From Candidatus Peribacterales bacterium (GTDB lineage: Bacteria; Patescibacteriota; Gracilibacteria; Peribacterales; Peribacteraceae), in the NCBI GenBank assembly GCA_021731345.1, contig JAKFXO010000050.1, positions 1 to 5,951 on the forward strand: DNA of 5,951 nucleotides, written 5' to 3'. Below are positions 1-4,891 of this stretch, piece by piece (positions within the stretch are counted from its first letter, which is position 1; every line of letters begins with the position of its first letter). Under the pieces are notes generated by a model that saw nothing but the letters and a program-made list of their open reading frames with translations, was not told the origin of the DNA and did not search any database. The position numbers and the translations under genes are program-made.

Positions 1-1
1 C

Positions 2-895
2 GGAACCCAAGAAGGGAGCCCGCAGGTTTTCGGTGTTACTGAGGAGTTTTTCAATAACCAGAATATCTCGGCAAAAGACGGAAGACTTCTTGAAAAAGAG
101 GACGTCGATGGCGGAAAAGGCGTGGCGGTGCTTGGAAGTGATACCGCAGAAAAATTCTTCGGATCAATTGATCCTCTCGGCAAGCGCATCAAAGTCGGCA
201 ATAACCACTTTACGGTCGTTGGTGTCGCTGGCGCTCTCGGCACCCAGTTTTTCCAGAGTGCCGATGAACGCGTGTACGTACCGTTTACCGTTGCGAGAAA
301 TGTCACGGGTCAGAAGTACCTGAGCTACATGACCATGCTTGCAACCGGCAGTTTTGACCGTGCGTTCGACGATGTGAAGACGCTCCTTCGCCGTCGCCAT
401 GGTATTGATAATCCGAAGGATGATGAGAAGAAGGACGACTTTGTCGTCCACTCATCCGAGGAAGCCAACGACATTCTTAGTTCAGTGTCGCTTGGTCTCA
501 CGATGTTCATCACCGCCATTGCTGCCATCTCACTCATCGTGGGCGGTATTGGAATCATGAATATCATGCTTGTGTCGGTGACCGAAAGGACACGTGAAAT
601 TGGTCTGCGCAAAGCCATCGGCGCAAACGGACGGGACATTCTCATGCAGTTTTTGTTGGAGGCGATTTTCCTCACCATCATCGGCGGCATCATTGGGCAG
701 ATCATCGGTGTTGGTCTCTCATTCTTCATAGCCATGATCGTGCAGAAATTTCTTGCGAAGTATGTTTTTGCGGTGTCGATTAACGCCGTCATCGCTTCAT
801 TCTTCATGGCTGTTGCCACGGGCATAGCCTTTGGTATTTCCCCAGCCAAGAAAGCGGCATCACTTCATCCTATTGAAGCTCTCCGATACGAATAA
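2..895 (+). CDS. MacB/FtsX-family ABC transporter permease, 5'-truncated by window edge
   Basis: The frame is open from base 2 to the TAA at 893-895, giving 297 visible residues. Compared with its 404-residue neighbour, about 100 N-terminal residues lie outside the window, including the first membrane helix. The visible N-terminal half is the extracytoplasmic MacB_PCD core, recognisable from VLGSDTAEKFFG, DPLGKRI and FTVVGV. The C-terminal part is the FtsX domain with three hydrophobic segments. Between the first two lies the cytoplasmic coupling segment SVTERTREIGLRKAIGA, and the protein ends in PAKKAASLHPIEALRYE, both hallmarks of this family. Family knowledge: such permeases work with a separate or fused ATPase to move substrates or transmit force across the membrane. 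The substrate cannot be told. The next gene starts 4 bases after the stop and is a paralogue, so the two are one operon. The ATPase is presumably upstream, outside the window. Confidence 0.93.
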   Translation, partial: GTQEGSPQVFGVTEEFFNNQNISAKDGRLLEKEDVDGGKGVAVLGSDTAEKFFGSIDPLGKRIKVGNNHFTVVGVAGALGTQFFQSADERVYVPFTVARNVTGQKYLSYMTMLATGSFDRAFDDVKTLLRRRHGIDNPKDDEKKDDFVVHSSEEANDILSSVSLGLTMFITAIAAISLIVGGIGIMNIMLVSVTERTREIGLRKAIGANGRDILMQFLLEAIFLTIIGGIIGQIIGVGLSFFIAMIVQKFLAKYVFAVSINAVIASFFMAVATGIAFGISPAKKAASLHPIEALRYE

Positions 896-899
896 TCCC

Positions 900-2114
900 A
901 TGCGCACCCAAGACATTGTCGGCGCAGCGGTGAAAGCGATCTTTGTGAACAAGAAGCGCTCACTCCTCACCATGCTCGGCATCATCATCGGTGTTGCGTC
1001 GGTTGTGCTTATGGTCAGTATCGGTCGCACGTTTCAGACGTACATTCTCACGCAAATCGAATCCATCGGTACCAACATGGTGGAAGTTGCACCGTCGGGG
1101 CTCGATAAATTTGGCGGTAGCCTGACGGGTCTTTCCTTTGATGATTACGTCGCTGTGAAGGCGCTCTCGACTGTCGAGAACGTATCGCCTGTCATTCTCA
1201 TCGGTAAGTCGATTACCTACGGCAAAGAAGAAATCACGCCGATGATCATGGGAGCGTACAAAGAGTTTGCGGGCATCTACGGCCTCAGAGTGGACCATGG
1301 TCGTGAACTGATGGAGAACGACGAACAGGGTGCGTCAGCAGTCGCTGTCATCGGTGCGCAGACTGCCGAAGACCTCTTTGGTAACGCAGAGCCGCTTGGT
1401 AAACGCATCGCTATTGATGATGCAACATTCACGGTGATCGGCGTCCTCGAGAAAAAAGGTTCTGCGCTTCTGCAGGACTTCGACAAAATCGTTCTCGTTC
1501 CGTTCAGCACTGCTCGTTCCACCACTGGCCAGCGTCACCTGACGTACATGGTCATGAGTGCCATTGGTGATCCTGATCTCGCTGTGCAGGACATTACTGA
1601 TCTTCTGCGTCAGCGCCACAACATCAAAAATCCGGAGAACGATCCAGACAAAGATGACTTCATTGCACGCACCGCAGAGCAGATGACGGAGACCATTGGA
1701 GCTGTGACGCTCGGACTCACGGTATTTCTCTCGCTCGTTGCGGCTATCTCACTCCTCGTCGGTGGCATCGGCATCATGAACATCATGCTTGTGTCGGTCA
1801 CTGAGCGCACCAGAGAGATTGGACTACGCAAAGCTCTCGGCGCACGCAAAAACGATATTCTTCTTCAGTTCCTTCTGGAGGCTGTCAGCCTTACTGTGAC
1901 GGGCGGCATCATTGGCCTCAGCATTGGTATTTTCTTTGGATGGTTTTTGACGCAGCTCGCGTCCAAGGCTCTGGGTGATATTCAGTTCATTCTTTCTGTC
2001 TCTTCCATTGGCTTGGCACTTGCCATGGCCATCGGTACCGGACTCGTGTTCGGAATTTTCCCAGCCAAAAAAGCTGCCAGCTTGAGTCCGATGGAGGCGC
2101 TCAGGTACGAGTAA
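900..2114 (+). CDS. MacB/FtsX-family ABC transporter permease, complete (404 aa)
   Basis: The ATG at 900, 4 bases after the previous stop, is chosen because it gives the family's standard N-terminus: a short basic stretch (VNKKRS) before the first membrane helix at about residues 20-42. The frame is open further upstream to 831, but that would overlap the end of the first permease. There is no Shine-Dalgarno sequence, so translational coupling is likely. Residues about 45-265 are the MacB_PCD extracytoplasmic domain (VIGAQTAEDLFG, EPLGKRI, FTVIGV). Helices follow at about 270-297, 320-350 and 362-388, with the coupling motif SVTERTREIGLRKALGA at about 299-315 and PAKKAASLSPMEALRYE at the end. 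No ATPase domain is fused, unlike Escherichia coli MacB, so a separate ATPase is needed. The close similarity to the preceding gene shows a tandem duplication; the pair could form a heterodimeric permease (inference). Substrate unknown. Confidence 0.93.
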   Translation: MRTQDIVGAAVKAIFVNKKRSLLTMLGIIIGVASVVLMVSIGRTFQTYILTQIESIGTNMVEVAPSGLDKFGGSLTGLSFDDYVAVKALSTVENVSPVILIGKSITYGKEEITPMIMGAYKEFAGIYGLRVDHGRELMENDEQGASAVAVIGAQTAEDLFGNAEPLGKRIAIDDATFTVIGVLEKKGSALLQDFDKIVLVPFSTARSTTGQRHLTYMVMSAIGDPDLAVQDITDLLRQRHNIKNPENDPDKDDFIARTAEQMTETIGAVTLGLTVFLSLVAAISLLVGGIGIMNIMLVSVTERTREIGLRKALGARKNDILLQFLLEAVSLTVTGGIIGLSIGIFFGWFLTQLASKALGDIQFILSVSSIGLALAMAIGTGLVFGIFPAKKAASLSPMEALRYE

Positions 2115-2125
2115 TTATTACGCGT
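2107..2125. repeat. Near-palindrome containing both convergent stop codons
   Basis: The core GTAATTATTAC at 2111-2121 is a perfect palindrome around a central T. It extends with one A/G mismatch to ACG...CGT at 2107-2109 and 2123-2125. The + strand TAA (2112-2114) and the - strand TAA (2118-2120) sit symmetrically in it. It is AT-rich and has no T-tract, so it is not a convincing terminator; no other terminator was seen for either gene. Confidence 0.4.
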
Positions 2126-2552
2126 TTGGTCGTGTGCCGATGCTCTCAGAGAACCTGAGCAAGTATCCATCTGGATCTGCCACGACGAATTGCTTATTGC
2201 CGACGGTATCGGTGGCTCTTCGGTACCACTTTTCTTCGATCTCCATAAAAAACGGGAAGCCAGCACTGCGGATGGTTTCATAGAGATCGTCGATGTGGTC
2301 GGTTGTTACTTGGAAATTCACGCCGCGGCCGAACGGTTTTTCCAGCGTTCCGCTGCGCCACTTTCGGTCAGTGTCGTTCAGTTCTTCGATCATGAGGGCT
2401 GTGCCTTGTCTTTCCAGGTATGCGAATTTTGCTTCCGGCCGATCGTACGTAATGGAGAAACCCAAGACACGGCAATAGAAGTCCAAGGACTTCGTTAGAT
2501 CCGAACAATACAATTCTGGAACGAGAGGATGATTCATGATGACAGAATACAT
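2118..2552 (-). CDS. VOC-superfamily protein (glyoxalase/bleomycin-resistance-like), 144 aa
   Basis: This is a single-domain vicinal-oxygen-chelate protein with two beta-alpha-beta-beta-beta halves. The first half has the classic start (VPELYCSDLTKSLDFYCRVLGF, about residues 11-32) followed by FAYLERQGTALMIEEL. The second half begins at GVNFQVTTDHIDDLY and ends with the family signature FVVADPDGYLLRF. Length is normal for this family. The usual metal-binding His/Glu positions of glyoxalase I are not evident, so it resembles the metal-free bleomycin-resistance proteins, which bind and sequester a ligand; the actual ligand is unknown. ATG 2552 is preferred because AAAGGA lies 7 bases upstream. 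The in-frame ATG at 2537 has no such site. The open frame continues upstream to 2903 but runs through a terminator and a tRNA, so it is not an N-terminal extension. The gene is convergent with the permease, with 3 bases between the stops. Confidence 0.88.
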   Translation of the reverse strand: MYSVIMNHPLVPELYCSDLTKSLDFYCRVLGFSITYDRPEAKFAYLERQGTALMIEELNDTDRKWRSGTLEKPFGRGVNFQVTTDHIDDLYETIRSAGFPFFMEIEEKWYRRATDTVGNKQFVVADPDGYLLRFSESIGTRPNA

Positions 2553-2558
2553 CTTCTT

Positions 2559-2591
2559 GTCCTTTCTTTGTCCGAGCGACAAAGAAAGGAC
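2559..2591 (-). promoter_or_regulatory. Perfect 14-bp hairpin masking the VOC ribosome-binding site
   Basis: Arms at 2559-2572 and 2578-2591 are exact reverse complements (GTCCTTTCTTTGTC and its complement) around the 5-base loop 2573-2577. Read on the - strand, the arm nearest the gene ends in AAAGGAC, which contains the Shine-Dalgarno sequence of the VOC start at 2552. In RNA the site would be fully paired. It could act as a translational brake or a thermosensor-like element. It could instead be part of a dispersed intergenic repeat with no regulatory role. No T-tract follows on either strand, so it is not an intrinsic terminator. Confidence 0.55.
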
Positions 2592-2603
2592 CAAAGAAAA
2601 CGC

Positions 2604-2647
2604 GTGCGCGCAGACTCCCGCCAGCAGACCCCCACTGCTGCGCGCGC
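2604..2647. repeat. GC-rich bulged inverted repeat
   Basis: GCGCGCAG at 2606-2613 pairs exactly with CTGCGCGC at 2638-2645 and extends to 2604 and 2647 through one T-G pair. Inside it, CAGCAG at 2622-2627 pairs with CTGCTG at 2635-2640 around a 7-base loop. The outer and inner stems compete for bases 2638-2640. No T-tract follows on either strand. Function unknown; it may belong to the same repeat element as the neighbouring hairpin. Confidence 0.5.
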
Positions 2648-2695
2648 CTACCCTTTGGATGTAGTTTTTCTCATTATTTGGTAAACATAGCTCAC

Positions 2696-2750
2696 AAAAA
2701 AATGCGGCGAAGTGTTGGGTGCCGAAGGCGGGCCCCAACGCTGGAGCCGC
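2696..2750 (-). terminator. Intrinsic terminator downstream of tRNA-Tyr
   Basis: On the - strand, GCGGC (2750-2746) pairs with GCCGC (2708-2704). After a small internal loop, a 9-bp stem of AGCGTTGGG type follows (2742-2734 with 2719-2711, one G-T pair). The closing region contains a GCC-TTC-GGC mini-hairpin. The stem is followed by an A and then seven T (2702-2696). It lies 117 bases past the 3' end of the tRNA and is oriented to stop that transcript before the VOC gene. Confidence 0.7.
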
Positions 2751-2867
2751 TCCATTAAGAGGAAGGAGAGTCCATGAGAGGAAATCCCTTAAGGGACTGC
2801 GCACCAAGCCTCTTACTTCGTTCGAGAGCTTGTCGCTGGGAGCCGTAGGTTTCCTTTCATGAGTTTG

Positions 2868-2953
2868 TGGTGGGCCGGGAAGGATTCGAACCTTCGAAGG
2901 CATAAGCCGTCAGATTTACAGTCTGATGCGTTTGGCCACTTCGCTACCGACCC
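2868..2953 (-). tRNA. tRNA-Tyr (anticodon GUA), CCA encoded
   Basis: Reading the - strand from 2953, GGGTCGG forms a 7-bp acceptor stem with CCGGCCC at 2878-2872 (one T-G pair). The discriminator A is at 2871 and an encoded CCA at 2870-2868. The D arm has a GCG/CGC stem. The anticodon stem is TCAGA/TCTGA around the loop CTGTAAA, placing anticodon GTA at 2919-2917. The variable arm is long (14 bases with a GGC/GCC stem), as expected for class II bacterial tRNA-Tyr. The T arm is GAAGG-TTCGAAT-CCTTC. All parts fold without mismatches other than the T-G pair. It is transcribed alone from the promoter at 2979-3007. Confidence 0.97.
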
Positions 2954-2978
2954 ACGTATGTATTCAAAGAGCCCGCAG

Positions 2979-3007
2979 ATCATACGTGTCCGATGCAAAC
3001 ACGGCAA
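2979..3007 (-). promoter_or_regulatory. Sigma70-type promoter of tRNA-Tyr
   Basis: On the - strand, TTGCCG (3007-3002, 4 of 6 to TTGACA) and TATGAT (2984-2979, 5 of 6 to TATAAT) are separated by exactly 17 bases. The tRNA 5' end lies 25 bases past the -10 box, leaving a leader of roughly 18 bases for processing. Position, spacing and direction fit the tRNA. Confidence 0.65.
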
Positions 3008-3123
3008 CAACCAAGCGTAAACCCGGTGTCTCACATGTCCATTTCTTGTCCAAAAGACGAATTTTTGAAGTCTAGCAATTGGCTGGTTCCTGCTTATTTG
3101 TCAATTCTACACGAAATAGAGCC

Positions 3124-3153
3124 TTGTGCAGCTTCCCATCACCACTCTAGAAT
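3124..3153 (+). promoter_or_regulatory. Possible promoter of the histone-like gene
   Basis: TAGAAT at 3148-3153 matches TATAAT at 5 of 6 bases. A poor -35 candidate, TTGTGC (3124-3129, 3 of 6), lies 18 bases upstream. It would start a transcript about 25-30 bases ahead of the ATG at 3187. The weak -35 box keeps confidence low. Confidence 0.35.
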
Positions 3154-3186
3154 CTCGTCCATCTACTACTTCTTCCCCTTTTTCCC

Positions 3187-3351
3187 ATGATCGTTCAGTC
3201 CCACGTTAAGGAAGTTCTTTCCAAGATGGACCTCCGCTGCGGCGGCGACTTCTGCGATGCTCTCGCTAAGGCTTGCGAGGACCTCGTCAAGAAGGCTGCT
3301 TGGCGCTGCAAGGAGAACAAGCGCCAGACCGTCTACGGCTGCGACTGCTAA
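3187..3351 (+). CDS. Minimal bacterial histone-fold DNA-binding protein, 54 aa, cysteine-rich
   Basis: Start ATG 3187 is firm: the in-frame TAG at 3148-3150 precedes it and no other start codon lies between. The product begins MIVQSHVKEVLSKMDLR (helix alpha1). It continues with GGDFCDALAKACEDLVKKAA and then WRCKENK (helix alpha2, about residues 20-44). It ends with R46-Q-T48-V-Y-G-C-D53, the R-x-T-x-x-x-x-D signature that closes the histone fold in archaeal HMf-type histones (RKTIKAED in HMfA). Helix alpha2 is about one turn shorter than in HMfA and the archaeal third helix is missing, so the fold would be truncated. Its role would be to bind and compact DNA as a dimer (family inference). Six cysteines (18, 23, 30, 41, 52, 54) are unusual. 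All seven Lys are AAG, all three Arg CGC and all six Cys TGC, a bias expected for a very highly expressed gene. There is no Shine-Dalgarno sequence; an 18-base pure pyrimidine tract precedes the ATG. The gene is monocistronic with its own terminator. Confidence 0.82.
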   Translation: MIVQSHVKEVLSKMDLRCGGDFCDALAKACEDLVKKAAWRCKENKRQTVYGCDC

Positions 3352-3374
3352 TTTCCTAACGTTTATAAAGAAGG

Positions 3375-3400
3375 ACGCCATCCCTCGGGGTGGCGTTTTT
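3375..3400 (+). terminator. Intrinsic terminator of the histone-like gene
   Basis: ACGCCATCC at 3375-3383 pairs with GGTGGCGT and its neighbours up to 3396, a 9-bp stem with one T-G pair around a CTCG tetraloop. It is followed by five T ending at 3400. It begins 24 bases after the stop codon at 3351. Confidence 0.88.
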
Positions 3401-3410
3401 CGTTGGTGTT

Positions 3411-3450
3411 GATAGCAATGAAGAATAACGGTCCAGACCGTTGCGCTATC
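3411..3450. promoter_or_regulatory. Nested inverted repeat upstream of the CAP gene, possible operator
   Basis: AACGGTC (3427-3433) and GACCGTT (3436-3442) form a perfect 7-bp inverted repeat with a 2-base centre. An outer pair, GATAGC (3411-3416) and GCTATC (3445-3450), encloses it. It lies between the histone terminator and the CAP-domain gene, where a promoter is expected, so a regulator-binding dyad is plausible. No strong -10/-35 pair was found nearby. An RNA hairpin in the leader is the alternative. Confidence 0.4.
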
Positions 3451-3476
3451 GATGGTCAGATGGCACGGTGTTTTAG

Positions 3477-4169
3477 ATGCGACGATTCTTGCCGCTACTT
3501 ATCGGGTGTCTTGTGATCGTCCTACCCACGATGGTGTTTGCTGCGCCTAGACAACTGCAAAGCGCTGTAGAGGCACGACGTCTCATGAGACAAGCCGCGC
3601 CAAAGCCGCAAGCAGCAACGTGTGTCTCGTCCGAGGATTGGATCACGAAAAACGTAGACCTGCAGAAAGTCAGAGAGACGTGGCTCGGCTGGTACAACGC
3701 TGAGAGAACAAAGCGCGGTCTTCCCGCGTATCGCATAGAGCCTCAGCTGAACCGCACAGCTGCACTATGGTCTGCGAGGTCAGCGGTGAAGGGCATCATG
3801 GAGCACAAACGTGATGGCACGACTGCGTACTACGACTATGGCGCGATCAAGAGTTGGTTCAAGCATCTCGGACTTGAGTTCAAGAACGTCAAAAGCATGA
3901 CGTTCACCGAGAATATTGGCCGTGGTCCGTATTCCTGCAAAGAGTCTGACTGCACGCAAAAACTCCTGAAGGCTATCCGCTACAGTTTTGATTACTATCT
4001 TGCCGAGGAGGGGAAAGCGTACCGTCCCCATTTCAATGCAATCGTGAATCCGTCATTCCAGATGATGGGTTTCGGTCTTGCCGTGAAAAATGGCCAGTAT
4101 TACCTCACAGCTCACTTCGGTACGGAGATCGTTTCTAGCCCCCTACAAGTATGTACTGTCGGTGGCTAA
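3477..4169 (+). CDS. Secreted CAP/SCP-domain (YkwD-like) protein, 230 aa
   Basis: A Sec signal peptide covers residues 1-22 (MRRF, a hydrophobic core, VFA|AP cleavage). A basic linker follows, then a CAP domain from about residue 65 to 218. CAP landmarks are W-Y-N-A-E-R-T-K-R-G-L at 72-82, the first cavity His in MEHKRDGTT (H110), the TENIG motif (E145) and HFNAIVNPSFQMMGFG (H185), ending in YYLTAHFG. These match the conserved His/Glu cavity of the family. Cysteines at 49, 154, 159 and 226 could form disulfides outside the cell. Family knowledge: bacterial CAP proteins are extracellular, and most have no proven biochemical role. Start ATG 3477 is directly in front of the signal peptide; no Shine-Dalgarno sequence is seen. 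No terminator follows, and the next gene lies 111 bases on in the same direction, so the two may share a transcript. Confidence 0.88.
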   Translation: MRRFLPLLIGCLVIVLPTMVFAAPRQLQSAVEARRLMRQAAPKPQAATCVSSEDWITKNVDLQKVRETWLGWYNAERTKRGLPAYRIEPQLNRTAALWSARSAVKGIMEHKRDGTTAYYDYGAIKSWFKHLGLEFKNVKSMTFTENIGRGPYSCKESDCTQKLLKAIRYSFDYYLAEEGKAYRPHFNAIVNPSFQMMGFGLAVKNGQYYLTAHFGTEIVSSPLQVCTVGG

Positions 4170-4280
4170 AGCAATGGAAAGTACAAAAAAATGATTGAAT
4201 TGCACTGTCAATAACGTCTCGTAAGAAAGTAGAGGAAAATTCGTCTTGTTACGTATCTATCTATTTCCCAAACATTTTTT

Positions 4281-4841
4281 ATGCAGAAAATTCTTGCTGC
4301 TGGTATGACCGCAGCTCTCTCGATGGCACTTGCTGTTCCAGCTTTTGCTGAAGACGGTGCCATGTCCAGCTCGTCATCCTCTGAGACCAGTTCCAGTTCG
4401 TCATCCACAGTATCATCGTCCGCATCCACGACTTCGTCGTCTTCTTCGAATCCAAATAGATTGATGAAGGCAAAAGAGAAGGCAAACAGAGTTATGAGCA
4501 GTAAGCCTGCTATTGACCTCACATGTGCACAGACTGCTGTTGCGAAGCGTGAAGCAGCACTCGCAACTGCGGTCGATGCCTACTACACGTCCATGAAGTC
4601 AGCCATGACTACTCGCGCCGCAGCACTTGCAGCAGCATGGGGTCAGACTGATGCTTCTGCTCGTGAGACCGCAATCCGCGCTGCACACACTGCTTTCAGG
4701 ACGTCCGCAAAGACGGCTACTGCAACGGTCCGTACAGCACGCAAAGAAGCTTGGAAGACCTTCAAATCTGATGCGAAGGCTTGCAAGATCAGCGTTCCAA
4801 AAGCTGAGTCCGACGCAGAGAAGACAGACGCCGCAATGTAA
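4281..4841 (+). CDS. Secreted serine-rich, alanine-rich helical protein, 186 aa, function unknown
   Basis: A clear signal peptide covers residues 1-23 (MQKILAAG, hydrophobic core, AFA|ED). Residues 29-56 are almost only Ser and Thr, with blocks of six, six and five serines, a flexible low-complexity linker. The rest (57-186) is rich in Ala, Lys, Arg and Thr with no proline from 77 to 172, so it is predicted to be long helices, perhaps a helical hairpin. Its only two cysteines (82 and 168) bracket this part and could be joined by a disulfide. Patterns such as AVAKREAAL and RKEAWKTFKSDAKAC recall uncharacterised secreted proteins I associate with CPR bacteria (from memory, not checked). I do not recognise a functional domain. 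The 111-base gap upstream shows no convincing promoter or Shine-Dalgarno sequence; six T precede the ATG. A strong terminator follows. Confidence 0.8.
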   Translation: MQKILAAGMTAALSMALAVPAFAEDGAMSSSSSSETSSSSSSTVSSSASTTSSSSSNPNRLMKAKEKANRVMSSKPAIDLTCAQTAVAKREAALATAVDAYYTSMKSAMTTRAAALAAAWGQTDASARETAIRAAHTAFRTSAKTATATVRTARKEAWKTFKSDAKACKISVPKAESDAEKTDAAM

Positions 4842-4847
4842 TTCGTC

Positions 4848-4891
4848 AAAAAATCAGGGAGGTGTGCAGAGTGCACGCCTCTCTTTTTTTT
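4848..4891. terminator. Bidirectional intrinsic terminator between convergent genes
   Basis: GAGGTGTGCA (4859-4868) pairs with TGCACGCCTC (4872-4881) around a GAG loop with one T-G pair, extendable outward to 4856 and 4884. On the + strand a run of T to 4891 follows. On the - strand the hairpin is followed by GA and six T (complement of 4853-4848). It therefore serves both the serine-rich gene and the convergent cupredoxin-like gene, whose stop codon (4890-4892) overlaps the T-run. Confidence 0.85.

Larger units (their letters stand above)
2553..2867. other. Intergenic stretch of about 315 bases, rich in inverted repeats
   Basis: Lies between the VOC start and the 3' end of tRNA-Tyr. It holds three hairpin-forming regions, listed separately at 2559-2591, 2604-2647 and 2696-2750, and a 12-base perfect palindrome TCCCTTAAGGGA at 2785-2796. 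The - strand is free of stop codons across the whole stretch in the VOC frame, yet the translation looks like no known domain. That, together with the density of inverted repeats, suggests a non-coding dispersed repeat rather than a gene (inference). No convincing promoter for the VOC gene was found. Confidence 0.5.

Noticed and set aside
2604..2647. GC-rich hairpin as an intrinsic terminator
   Set aside because: No run of T follows on either strand.
2200..2900. CRISPR array or tandem repeats
   Set aside because: The repeats here are single inverted pairs, not regularly spaced direct repeats.
2553..2903. A 117-codon N-terminal extension of the VOC protein
   Set aside because: The frame is open, but it would run through the 3' half of tRNA-Tyr and an intrinsic terminator, and its translation has no domain. 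The start at 2552 has a proper ribosome-binding site and gives the standard domain length.
2993..3190. A 65-codon + strand open frame upstream of the histone-like gene
   Set aside because: It overlaps the tRNA promoter and the start of the histone-like gene in another frame, and its product shows no recognisable pattern.
3498..3509. Lipobox-like L-I-G-C at residues 8-11 of the CAP protein
   Set aside because: The cysteine is too close to the N-terminus and the hydrophobic core continues well past it to a normal VFA|AP signal-peptidase I site, so a lipoprotein is unlikely.
4208..4522. A - strand open frame rich in Asp/Glu opposite the serine-rich gene
   Set aside because: The acidic run is the mirror of the serine codons on the other strand. 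The + strand frame has a clear signal peptide and a terminator.
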